A stretch of DNA of 13,388 nt, taken from an uncultured Parabacteroides sp. GTDB lineage: Bacteria > Bacteroidota > Bacteroidia > Bacteroidales > Tannerellaceae. This document shows positions 6,971-13,288 of this stretch, piece after piece. The stretch lies in NCBI GenBank assembly GCA_934718155.1, contig CAKUZF010000055.1:1-13388 (forward strand), in the 5' to 3' direction. Below the pieces are notes generated by a model that was not told the origin of the DNA, did no database searches, and saw nothing but the letters and a program-made list of their open reading frames with translations. A program made the translations under genes and the position numbers. Positions within the stretch are counted from its first letter, which is position 1. Each line of letters starts with the position of its first letter.

Positions 6971-9349
6971 TTAGAGCTTATACGAGATGGCCACCTGGAA
7001 GTTGCGAGGCATGCTCGGCACCAACTGCTGACCCAGCGCCTGGTTGTAGTACGACTTGTCGAACACGTTGTTCAGGTTAAAGGTCAGATGGACGTTGTTG
7101 GGCAGGCGGTACGACAGGCCCAGGTCGCTGATCCAGTAGGCGTCGAACCACGAGCTGTTCGCCGTGTTGCGATACACCTTGCCCGTGTAGCTGCTGCTCA
7201 GGTGGAACTCCAGGTCCTTCAGCGCGCCGCGGGGGATGGTGTAGCTGCCGTAGGCGTAGAAGGTCTGGTTGGGCACGTTGGCCTGCCAGTTGCCCTTCGT
7301 GCTGTTGAGCGACTCCTTCGAGGCCGCCGGGTCGTTGCCGTAGATGGCGTCGGCCAGGGTCTTATCCTTCACCTCGGCCATCTCGCGAATCTTCGAATCG
7401 TTGAAGCCGTAGCCCAGCGTAAAGGCCAGCGAGCTGACCGGCGAGACGGTCACGTCGAAATCGAAGCCCTTGGAGTCTTGCGCGCCCACCTGTCCGATGA
7501 CGCGCTTCGTCACCATCTCGCCGCCTACCTCCTCCTGGTAGTTGGAGGTCAGCGTGGCGGTGCTGTTCATCTTGCGGATGTAGAACAGGCTGGCGTTGGC
7601 GGTCAGATACTGGTTGAGCTGATACTTCACGCCCACCTCGGCCTGGTAGCCCTTCTCGGGCTTAAACACCTCCTCGTTCTTCTTCGGGGTGAAACGCTCG
7701 CCGCCCGCGTCGACATAGACCACGTTGTCTTGGTAGAACGTGCGGATGGGCTTGAAGAACGAGGCGAACGAGGCGTAGAGCGAAGTGCTCGGGTGCGGCA
7801 TGTAGACGGCGCCGAAGCGATAGGTCAGCGCGCGGTTCTTGATGCGGTTGAAGTCGCCGTGCTCCTCATACTCGCGCTTGCCCGAGGGCGTCGTGGCCGA
7901 GGTCGACAGGTAGCGGAAGAAGTCGTAGCGCAAGGCGGCCAGCACCTTCCAGTGCTCGCCAAACTCCATCAAGTCCTGCGCGTAGAGGCTGTTGGTGTAG
8001 TAGTGCGTCGGGGTGGCCTTCGAGAAGCGCGAGGTCATGTAGCCCATGCTGTGGGGGTCGTAGACGGCCACGTGCGAGTAGAGGCCCGGGCCCTGCACGT
8101 CTACGCCCAGGTTGTAGCCCGAGTAGCTGGTGCGGTTCATCGCCACGAGGGCCCAGCCGCCCATGTAGTTGTGGCGCACGTCGCCCGTCGACGCCTTTCC
8201 GCTCAGCTCCAGCGTGTTGCTAACGGTCTTCGCGATGTGCGAGAAGCGCAGGGGGAACGAGAGGTAGACCGTGTCGAGGCAGATATAGCGCTTCTTGCCC
8301 TTCTTCATGTAATAGTGGTCGTAGATGGCGTCGTCGCTCTCCAGGTAGTCGAGCGACTCGGTTCCGAAATAGTTGATGTCGTCGCTGGTGAACGAGAGGC
8401 GGTCCATCAGCTTCGCCCCGTTGTCGAACGTGTGGGTGTACTGCCCGCTCACGTTCCAGCCGTGGTTCTTCATGAAGTCCGACTCGTTGTTGTAGCGCGC
8501 CTCGCGGTCCAGGCCGGGCAGCATGTCGTTCTTCCTGAGGTAGAGCTGGTCGTCGCTGGCGCTATACACGTCGTTCGACATCAGGTCGGGCAGACCGATC
8601 TCCGTACCGTAGAAGTCGCGGTTGAACCCGCCCCTCACGTCGATCACGTCCTGCGCGCCGAGGCGGGCCTGCAAGGCCAGGTAGCCCGAGAAGCGGCGGT
8701 TGCCGTTCGAGCGCCATCCCTCCTGGTCGGCGTAGTTCACGTTGGCGTAGTAGTTCACGGGGCCGGCCAGCCTGCCGCCCATGCCGATCGTGGCCTGCTT
8801 GTTCTCGTAGCTGCCATACGACAGGCGAGCGTTGACGGTAGGCTTCGCGCTGGGCGACTTACGCACGACGTTCAGGATGCCGCCAACGGCCGAGTGGCCA
8901 TACAGCACCGACGCCGGGCCCTTGAGCAGCTCGATCGACTCCACGCTCGACAGGTCGCCGATGGGATAAGAGTTGTTGATCGCCGAGCGCTCGTCGCGCA
9001 CGCCGTCGACCATCATCACCGCATGGTCGAAGCCGCGCACCGAGATCTGCTGGAAAGCGCCGTAGCTCGTCTGGATGCGGATGCCCGGCATGAAGCGCGC
9101 GGCGTCCTGCATGTCGCGGATGCCACGCAGCTCCAGGCTGCTGGCCTGGATGCTGTTCACCGAGATCGGCAGGTAGGTCATCGGGACGTCGAGCTTCGTG
9201 ATCTGCGGGCGGGCTTTATAATGGGCAGTGGCAACAACCTCCTGGATGTTGAATGTCGTGTCGGCAAAATTGGTATAGCCCTTCTCTTGCGCCTGAAGGA
9301 ACGAGATCGACAGGCAGGCTAACGGGATACATTTCGTAATAGTTTTCAT
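6971..9349 (-). CDS. TonB-dependent outer-membrane receptor, siderophore-receptor type
   Basis: A 792-residue TonB-dependent transporter that imports a ligand across the outer membrane using the proton-motive force through TonB. Residues 1-20 are a signal peptide (cleavage probably after LQA). NIQEVVATA (34-42) fits a TonB box. The plug (about 55-165) shows LPISVNSI, DMQDAARFMPGI (79-90), ISVRGFDHAVMMVDGVRDE (102-120), ESIELLKGPASVLYGHSAVGG (137-157), all typical of the FhuA/siderophore-receptor family. The rest is a 22-strand barrel with many aromatic-rich strands, ending NNVFDKSYYNQ and a last strand VAISYKL. No carboxypeptidase-like N-terminal extension is present, so it is not a SusC. The start is preceded by A-rich TTAATTAAAAAAGAA, a usual Bacteroidetes start context. 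A cobalamin riboswitch lies upstream, so corrinoid uptake (a BtuB role) or uptake of a metal chelate under B12 control are both possible; homology alone looks more siderophore-like than BtuB-like. Confidence 0.93.
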   Translation of the reverse strand: MKTITKCIPLACLSISFLQAQEKGYTNFADTTFNIQEVVATAHYKARPQITKLDVPMTYLPISVNSIQASSLELRGIRDMQDAARFMPGIRIQTSYGAFQQISVRGFDHAVMMVDGVRDERSAINNSYPIGDLSSVESIELLKGPASVLYGHSAVGGILNVVRKSPSAKPTVNARLSYGSYENKQATIGMGGRLAGPVNYYANVNYADQEGWRSNGNRRFSGYLALQARLGAQDVIDVRGGFNRDFYGTEIGLPDLMSNDVYSASDDQLYLRKNDMLPGLDREARYNNESDFMKNHGWNVSGQYTHTFDNGAKLMDRLSFTSDDINYFGTESLDYLESDDAIYDHYYMKKGKKRYICLDTVYLSFPLRFSHIAKTVSNTLELSGKASTGDVRHNYMGGWALVAMNRTSYSGYNLGVDVQGPGLYSHVAVYDPHSMGYMTSRFSKATPTHYYTNSLYAQDLMEFGEHWKVLAALRYDFFRYLSTSATTPSGKREYEEHGDFNRIKNRALTYRFGAVYMPHPSTSLYASFASFFKPIRTFYQDNVVYVDAGGERFTPKKNEEVFKPEKGYQAEVGVKYQLNQYLTANASLFYIRKMNSTATLTSNYQEEVGGEMVTKRVIGQVGAQDSKGFDFDVTVSPVSSLAFTLGYGFNDSKIREMAEVKDKTLADAIYGNDPAASKESLNSTKGNWQANVPNQTFYAYGSYTIPRGALKDLEFHLSSSYTGKVYRNTANSSWFDAYWISDLGLSYRLPNNVHLTFNLNNVFDKSYYNQALGQQLVPSMPRNFQVAISYKL

Positions 9350-9393
9350 TTCTTTTTTAATTAATTTGATATTTTAAATGAATTCGTCTTGTT

Positions 9394-9513
9394 TTACGGC
9401 AAAACCGAGATAACCCGACCAGGCTCACGCCTGCTCGAAACAACACAACACACAGCCAGAGCCTCCCATGCGCACGCACAGGGCAAGCTCCATGAAAAAA
9501 AAGACTTCTTCAT
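9394..9513 (-). CDS. Possible 39-aa leader ORF between riboswitch and receptor
   Basis: A short ATG-started frame lies in the leader between the riboswitch and the receptor gene. It encodes 39 residues beginning MKKSFFSW and containing several cysteines. A lysine pair followed by hydrophobic residues resembles a signal-type start, but there is no clear ribosome-binding sequence, the gap is otherwise AT-poor, and chance is possible. It ends 44 nt before the receptor start codon. I do not recognise it. Confidence 0.2.
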   Translation of the reverse strand: MKKSFFSWSLPCACAWEALAVCCVVSSRREPGRVISVLP

Positions 9514-9571
9514 TGCGAATGATGTTTGTAAAAGACGCTCCTGACCCCGGGAACATCACATTTACCTCTCG

Positions 9572-9768
9572 CTCAGGCAGGTTTCCTGACTCTCCCCAGA
9601 AGAATCGCCTTCCCGTCCCGTTCTTAAAACCCTAGGACAGTGGCAAAGGATGGATTGATTCTTCACGATTCGGGGGATCACAGTAGCGGGCACTGCTCCG
9701 GATTCGCACCGGATTCCCTCTTATGGCTCCTTCGCTTGCATAACGGAAGGAGTCCATCACCTTAGCGG
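9572..9768 (-). promoter_or_regulatory. Cobalamin (B12) riboswitch
   Basis: Read on the minus strand, the element has all the conserved core pieces in order: GGTGCGAATC (9701-9710) in a GC-rich stem-loop, CAGTGCCCGCTACTG just after it (about 9681-9695), GCCACTG (9638-9644), GGGAAGGCG (9606-9614), and the B12 box AGTCAGGAAACCTGCCT inside 9572-9591. Ends are approximate. Binding of adenosyl- or another cobalamin is expected to sequester downstream signals and lower expression of the receptor and PepSY genes. The first receptor codon is about 220 nt further on, a long distance; I see no strong intrinsic terminator in that leader, which favours control of translation or of a less obvious attenuator. 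Confidence 0.95.
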
Positions 9769-9771
9769 CCG

Positions 9772-9779
9772 CAAATATA
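9772..9779 (-). promoter_or_regulatory. Bacteroidetes -7 box for the riboswitch operon
   Basis: On the minus strand this reads TATATTTG, a full TAnnTTTG match followed by C, placed directly before the riboswitch so that transcription would start at its 5' end. No clear TTTG -33 element is visible 19-21 nt further upstream. Confidence 0.65.
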
Positions 9780-9965
9780 GGCATAACTTCATGGGTTGGC
9801 GCGGCCTTTTTATTAAAAAAAATAAAAATGAAGAAAAAGAAAGGTGCAGACCCCCTTCAAAGCCCTCCAGAAAGCCCCAAGCGGCACCGCCAATGCGCAA
9901 TCTGTCAAACTTTTAGGTCCCAAACAGCCAAAATCGGGATGCGGAGTAACTTTTTTACGATTATA
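9780..9965. other. Gene-free spacer between riboswitch promoter and next promoter
   Basis: About 190 bp separate the minus-strand riboswitch promoter from the plus-strand promoter at 9966. It contains an A-rich stretch (about 9814-9842) and no credible gene; short frames on both strands have no ribosome-binding site and overlap the promoter. GGCCGC (9767-9772) and GCGGCC (9801-9806, followed by TTTTTATT) can pair, but across the riboswitch promoter. This is where chromosomal core genes end and accessory genes seem to begin. Confidence 0.4.
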
Positions 9966-9996
9966 TTTGTTTGTTACGAAAGAAATGTTACCTTTG
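9966..9996 (+). promoter_or_regulatory. Consensus Bacteroidetes promoter
   Basis: TTTG at 9966-9969, a 19-nt spacer, then TACCTTTG at 9989-9996: both boxes and the spacing match the Bacteroidetes primary sigma consensus. Transcription would start near 10001-10004, about 25 nt before the ATG at 10028. A second TTTG at 9970-9973 overlaps but gives too short a spacer. Confidence 0.8.
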
Positions 9997-10027
9997 TGTG
10001 GTTGAACCAAAAGAAAGAGTATACGCC

Positions 10028-10201
10028 ATGAAAAATACAATTAAACAGATCGACCAAATCCTCGAAGAGGTCTTTCCAAGCTGGCAAGCCGACTTGGAAG
10101 ACAAGCTCCGTAGCTCGCGAAACGACATGGCCCCCCTGCAAGTGGACTTCAACCCGAACAACCCGAACGAGCCGAAAAAGGCCAACTCGGACTCCTTCTA
10201 A
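10028..10201 (+). CDS. Unknown 57-residue protein
   Basis: A small gene directly behind a consensus promoter. The 57-residue product starts MKNTIKQIDQILEEVF, which could form an amphipathic helix, and continues with a charged stretch (about 20-32) and an Asn/Pro-rich tail (NPNNPNEP, 42-49) likely to be disordered. There is no signal peptide or membrane segment. I chose the ATG at 10028 rather than the upstream start at 9971, because the latter would lie before the promoter's start point. The stop TAA is followed at once by a perfect hairpin, and the next gene is in the same frame. I do not recognise a family; a small regulatory or accessory protein of a mobile region is a guess. Confidence 0.6.
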   Translation: MKNTIKQIDQILEEVFPSWQADLEDKLRSSRNDMAPLQVDFNPNNPNEPKKANSDSF

Positions 10202-10219
10202 GCGAGGCATCGGCCTCGC
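10202..10219 (+). other. Perfect hairpin directly after the stop codon
   Basis: GCGAGGC (10202-10208), loop ATCG, GCCTCGC (10213-10219): a 7-bp perfect GC-rich stem touching the TAA of the 57-aa gene. The sequence after it (AAGTTATTCAC) is not a T-run, so it is a poor terminator. It could set the ratio between the two genes, protect a 3' end, or act on ribosomes at the stop codon. Confidence 0.6.
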
Positions 10220-10276
10220 AAGTTATTCACATCCGCCCCGACCATTCAGTTAGCCGGAGCCACAACACAGCGCCCT

Positions 10277-11209
10277 ATGGGAGAGATAGGCAGATACATC
10301 ATCCTGACGGAAGCGCAAGAGAAAGAACCGCGCGACGCCTACCGTGAAGAGCCCCTCTTCAGGGCCCTCTCGGGCATGCTGTCTCACCAACGCCTCAAGA
10401 AGAGCATCCGCATCAGCGCCACCGCCGTGTGGCACCTCACGATGCAGATCTACGACGAGCTCAACCGCTACGACTCCTACCAAAGCCTCGAGATCAGCCG
10501 CATACACTGCGAGCTAAGGGAGCAGTTCGAGACCCTATACCCAGACGACGAGCCGCTGGCGCGGCGCACGGCCACCACCGTGCTCTTCGTGCTGCTCCTG
10601 CAGCTCGCGAAGGCCGACCCCACCGACACCGACCCCACCATCCGCGCCCTGCAACGGGCCGTGGCCGTCGAGCTGACGCAGACCGAGCGCGAAATCTACC
10701 GCTACACCCTCGAACTGCGCAGGCAGCTCGATCAATGCCGCACCAACGACTCTGGCCAGCCCGTCACAGTCGAGCCCAAGAGCTACCTGACCCGGCGGCC
10801 GACCGACGAGGCACGCCGCATGGCCGAGCGCATCCTGCGGCTGACCGAGCCGCTGCGCAAGTCGCTCCGCATCGACTGGGCGACCTACGAGACACTCTGG
10901 CAGTGCATCTGCGCCGACCGAGAGCTGCTCCAGAAGCTCACCCAGGTGTCGCCCCGCAACAACCCCTGGGAGCTGAACATGAAGCTGGTGCTCAACGTGA
11001 TCGGGATGCTGAAGGCCACGCCTTTGACGGCCAAGAGCAACATTATCGACGCCACGACGCACGCCCTGGCCAACAGCCTCGGCGTGTCCAACAAGCGCAG
11101 ACACATCGACAACCCGCGGCCCAACGGCCGCAGCAGCCACTCGGCCCTCACCCCGCCGCTCTACGCGCGCATCAAGGCGATGATCAGCACGACGTGCGCC
11201 CCCCGCTGA
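10277..11209 (+). CDS. Unknown 310-residue alpha-helical protein
   Basis: A soluble, mostly alpha-helical protein by composition (rich in Leu, Arg, Glu, Thr), without signal peptide, membrane segment or a motif I can name. Features seen: an N-terminal segment GRYIILTEAQ, a hydrophobic helix TTVLFVLLLQLAKA (about 99-112), long charged helices at about 125-150, and a basic, Pro/Ser-containing tail from about 270 to the end (KRRHIDNPRPNGRSS) that could bind nucleic acid. The listed ATG at 10277 has no obvious ribosome-binding site. The frame is open upstream all the way to the TAA of the 57-aa gene, so an alternative start or readthrough is possible. It follows that gene by 75 nt and is likely transcribed with it. 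It converges with the Rpn remnant, 24 bp apart. I do not recognise a family and assign no function. Confidence 0.75.
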   Translation: MGEIGRYIILTEAQEKEPRDAYREEPLFRALSGMLSHQRLKKSIRISATAVWHLTMQIYDELNRYDSYQSLEISRIHCELREQFETLYPDDEPLARRTATTVLFVLLLQLAKADPTDTDPTIRALQRAVAVELTQTEREIYRYTLELRRQLDQCRTNDSGQPVTVEPKSYLTRRPTDEARRMAERILRLTEPLRKSLRIDWATYETLWQCICADRELLQKLTQVSPRNNPWELNMKLVLNVIGMLKATPLTAKSNIIDATTHALANSLGVSNKRRHIDNPRPNGRSSHSALTPPLYARIKAMISTTCAPR

Positions 11210-11233
11210 CGCCCGCCGCCCCTCGGCCTACGG

Positions 11234-11639
11234 CTACGACAGGGCGTCGACCTCTTCGGCCGAAAGCCCCGTGCAGTCCATTATCTCCTCCAAAGGGTAG
11301 CCTTTGGCCTTCATCCTCCGGACTATCTCCACATTCCTTTTCGTTTCGCCTTTCATAATGCCTTTCTCAATGCCCTGCTTCATGCCTTTCTCAATGCCCT
11401 TCTGGATCGCCCCCTCATACACGCAAAGGTTGTCGCGATACTTGCGCAGGGCGTAATCATACTTCTGACGCTCCTCCTTCGTCATCGCGCTCACCTCGGC
11501 GATCTCAGCCAGGCGGTGAAACACCGAGTCCTTCGCCACCCAAGGCAACCTGTTAAATGTCTCCATATTCTTCAACACATAAATCCAACGGTCAAAATCG
11601 CTCTCACATTCCTCCGCTTCCTTCCCTCTCGCCCTTCAG
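11234..11639 (-). pseudogene. Rpn-family (PDDEXK) nuclease/putative transposase, C-terminal remnant
   Basis: The frame encodes the C-terminal third of a recombination-promoting nuclease/putative transposase of the Rpn (PDDEXK_2) type. Recognisable parts are ECESDFDRWIYVLKNM, FNRLPWVAKDSVF, AEIAEVSAMTKEERQKYD, the repetitive KGIEKGMKQGIEKG coiled segment and the closing MDCTGLSAEEVDAL. The frame is open back to 11639, where a TGA stops it. Family members are about 300 residues and carry the nuclease domain before this point; here it is missing. In the adjacent upstream DNA (about 11612-11660) another frame reads VDFLSNLLKGERE, similar to the early FLNALLxGE segment of the family, which suggests an internal deletion plus frameshift, but this match is short. 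A GTG or a Met five codons further could start a short product of about 110 residues. A promoter-like sequence survives upstream. Confidence 0.8.
11358..11400 (-). repeat. 24-nt tandem repeat in the Rpn remnant
   Basis: The 19-nt sequence ATGCCTTTCTCAATGCCCT occurs exactly at 11358-11376 and again at 11382-11400, a period of 24 nt (8 codons). It encodes the KGIEKGMKQGIEKG-type coiled segment, a part of this family in which repeat number varies between copies. Confidence 0.75.
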
Positions 11640-11675
11640 AAGATTGCTCAAGAAATCGACCCAACCCCTACATCG

Positions 11676-11707
11676 CAAAGTAACAAAATTTCCAGCAGAT
11701 TTCCAAA
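11676..11707 (-). promoter_or_regulatory. Promoter of the Rpn remnant
   Basis: On the minus strand: TTTG (11704-11707), a 20-nt spacer, TTACTTTG (11676-11683) followed by C. This differs from TAnnTTTG at one base and has canonical spacing. It points into the Rpn remnant, which suggests the decayed gene kept its own promoter. Confidence 0.55.
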
Positions 11708-11891
11708 CATTTAGACCCCTTTTTTCGGCGTTTTCGGGGCCCGACGACGAGGCCCCGAACGCCCCGCTGGCAAAAACCGTCTGCCACGCCGGAAGAAACC
11801 CCGCCCGAATCTGCCAACGCCGCCCAACCCCCTCAGGCAGAGGCGGGAAAAAGGCGGAAAATATACCACGCCACGTGGAAAACGCAAACGC
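11708..11891. other. Structured gene-free region between divergent promoters
   Basis: This 184-bp stretch separates the Rpn-remnant promoter (minus) from the ATPase promoter (plus). It holds a strong inverted repeat: TTCGGGGCC (11733-11741) pairs with GGCCCCGAA (11751-11759), and after a TT bulge GGCG (11727-11730) pairs with CGCC (11760-11763). Neither strand has a T-run in terminator position. A perfect palindrome, CCACGTGG, lies at 11871-11878, 13 nt before the -33 box. A/G-rich repeats (GGCGGGAAAAA, GGCGGAAAA, about 11852-11861) lie between. No gene is supported. Confidence 0.6.
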
Positions 11892-11922
11892 TTTGTGCCC
11901 TCAGCCGCGCCGCCTTACTTTG
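11892..11922 (+). promoter_or_regulatory. Promoter of the ATPase gene
   Basis: TTTG at 11892-11895, a 19-nt spacer, and TTACTTTG at 11915-11922 followed by C. The -7 box is the same 8-mer as in the Rpn-remnant promoter, and the spacing is canonical. Predicted start is near 11928, giving a leader of about 170 nt. The palindrome CCACGTGG just upstream may be an operator. Confidence 0.6.
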
Positions 11923-11941
11923 CCCCTGAGAAGCAGGAGAC

Positions 11942-11965
11942 GGGATGGGGAAAGCTGCCCATCCC
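11942..11965 (+). other. Leader hairpin 1 of the ATPase mRNA
   Basis: GGGATGGG (11942-11949) and CCCATCCC (11958-11965) form a perfect 8-bp stem with loop GAAAGCTG, about 14 nt into the predicted transcript. The in-frame upstream ATG (11945) is buried in this stem, another reason to doubt it as the translation start. Confidence 0.55.
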
Positions 11966-12046
11966 CCCGCCGACGGGGAGAGGCCGAGATCATGTCAAAC
12001 CAGGCAGACCAGCCCGCCCCTCCCCGCCCGGCGGCCGGCCTCGACA

Positions 12047-12090
12047 GCCGACGGCCCCCTTCACGCTGGTCTGCGGATACAGCCGTCGGC
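12047..12090 (+). other. Leader hairpin 2, just before the ATPase start
   Basis: GCCGACGGC (12047-12055) and GCCGTCGGC (12082-12090) form a perfect 9-bp stem with a 26-nt loop, ending 10 nt before the start codon at 12101. Its position suggests it could affect ribosome access; an operator read as DNA is the alternative. Confidence 0.5.
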
Positions 12091-12100
12091 CCCTAAACAT

Positions 12101-13288
12101 ATGGAACATACTAAGAATTTCCAGCCAACGCCGCCCGCCGAGGCGGACAGCCAACCCCACGCCCTGCCGCAAACACCGCCCGCCACGGTCGACGAGCTGG
12201 TGGGCAGCGTGGCCCAGACGGAGACCGACGAGCAGCGCGCCAAGCGAGAGCGCCTGGAGCGGCTGCGGAGCCGCATCGTAAGCCTCAGCACCGTCTATCC
12301 GCCCGACGACGACCTGCTCGAAGTGTGCGGCGAGCGATGCTTCGCCCGCAAGGAGCTGATTGCCATCAAGGCGAAGCCCAAGAACGGCAAGTCGACCCTC
12401 GAGATGATCTTCGTGGCCGCCCTGCTCAACGGAGCCTGGGGACGCGTGCGCCGGCTGGCCAGCGCGTGCCCCCGCATCCTCTTCATCGACACCGAGATGA
12501 AGATGGCCGACACCCAGCTGAACAACCGCAAGGCGATGCGCATGGCGGGCCTGCCCGAATCGGCCGACCTGCCCCAGGTGACCTTCTACAACCTGCGCAG
12601 CTACACCGCCCTGGAATGCCGTCAGGCCCTCGACGACCTGCTCGAACTCGTAGCCCCCGACATCGTCTTCATCGACGGCATCGTCGACATGCTGCACAAC
12701 TTCAACGACCTCGAAGAGAGCCAGGCCTTCGTGCTCGAACTGCTGGCCCTGGCCGAGGCGCACAACTGCTGCATCGTGAGCGTGCTGCACACCAACAAGG
12801 CCATCGAAGACCAGAACATGCGCGGCCACCTCGGCTCCTTCCTCGTGCAGAAGGCATCGCTCGTGTTCCACTGCCGCAAGGAGGACAACTTCATCCACGT
12901 CAGCTGCACAGAGAGCCGCCACGCCCCCATCCCCGACTTCACCTTCACCTACGACAGCGAGGGCAACCCCATCCCGGCCGACGAGCTGCTCATGGCAAGC
13001 CGCGAGCTGCAGAGGCAGCAACGGAGGGAGGAAAAGAGGATGAAGAAGGAGGCCGAGGAGGCCGAGCAGCTCGGTGCGATCAAGCAGATACTCTTCGAAA
13101 ACGACGGACGCATCAAGCAATCGGAGCTCGTCAAGCTGCTGAAGGAACGGCTAAACTGCAAAGACCACCAAGTCTATTCCCTCATCAAGAAGCTTAAGAA
13201 AAGCTACCTGGTCCTCACGAAAGACGGTTTTATTTGTTTGTCAAACGAACAAAAAAAACTGTTCCAAGACGAGGGTCCCGCTCTATGA
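12101..13288 (+). CDS. RepA/AAA_25-like ATPase with C-terminal winged helix
   Basis: A RecA-fold ATPase resembling RepA-type helicases and AAA_25 proteins of mobile elements. From the ATG at 12101 the product has 395 residues: a Pro-rich N-terminal part (1-30), a Walker A motif AKPKNGKST (91-99, Ala in place of the first Gly), ILFIDTEM (126-133) which carries the likely catalytic Glu, a Walker B strand DIVFIDG (187-193), a sensor-like SVLHTNK (227-233), and an RGHLGSF motif (241-247). An Arg/Lys/Glu-rich coil (about 299-325) joins it to a C-terminal winged-helix-like domain (about 326-381). Such proteins act in plasmid or mobile-element replication; helicase activity here is inference. An in-frame ATG at 11945 would add 52 Pro/Arg-rich residues. 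I prefer 12101 because that extension is low-complexity and the upstream ATG lies in a hairpin. TAAACAT precedes the chosen start. The gene is GC-rich, but its last 30 codons are more AT-rich. Confidence 0.8.
   Translation: MEHTKNFQPTPPAEADSQPHALPQTPPATVDELVGSVAQTETDEQRAKRERLERLRSRIVSLSTVYPPDDDLLEVCGERCFARKELIAIKAKPKNGKSTLEMIFVAALLNGAWGRVRRLASACPRILFIDTEMKMADTQLNNRKAMRMAGLPESADLPQVTFYNLRSYTALECRQALDDLLELVAPDIVFIDGIVDMLHNFNDLEESQAFVLELLALAEAHNCCIVSVLHTNKAIEDQNMRGHLGSFLVQKASLVFHCRKEDNFIHVSCTESRHAPIPDFTFTYDSEGNPIPADELLMASRELQRQQRREEKRMKKEAEEAEQLGAIKQILFENDGRIKQSELVKLLKERLNCKDHQVYSLIKKLKKSYLVLTKDGFICLSNEQKKLFQDEGPAL

Noticed and set aside
6833..9322. 829-codon plus-strand frame opposite the receptor gene
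   Set aside because: It is antisense to a clear TonB-dependent receptor, is dominated by Val, Arg, His and Ala as expected from a GC-rich reverse frame, and shows no domain or start signals.
9767..9813. GGCCGC/GCGGCC pairing followed by T-run as a plus-strand terminator
   Set aside because: No plus-strand gene ends here, and the stem would span the riboswitch promoter; the six-base match is easily chance in GC-rich DNA.
4379..9980. Shared TTTGTTACGA upstream of fabD and of the 57-aa gene as a common operator
   Set aside because: A ten-base match overlapping promoter-like sequence in two places is not enough, and its distance to the -7 box differs between the two.
9813..10040. Short overlapping frames on both strands before the 57-aa gene
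   Set aside because: They cross the consensus promoter at 9966-9996 and have no ribosome-binding site or recognisable product.
11945..12100. Upstream start giving 52 extra residues on the ATPase
   Set aside because: The extension is Pro/Arg-rich, non-conserved in look, and the ATG is inside a perfect hairpin stem; the ATG at 12101 is a better start.
11812..12135. 13-nt direct repeat GCCAACGCCGCCC as a possible attachment site or iteron
   Set aside because: The two copies (near 11812 and 12123) are about 310 bp apart, one is inside the ATPase coding region, and the sequence is low-complexity GC-rich.
11990..13120. 376-codon minus-strand frame opposite the ATPase gene
   Set aside because: Same reason: it is the mirror of a GC-rich coding frame with Walker motifs on the plus strand, and its own product has no recognisable domain.
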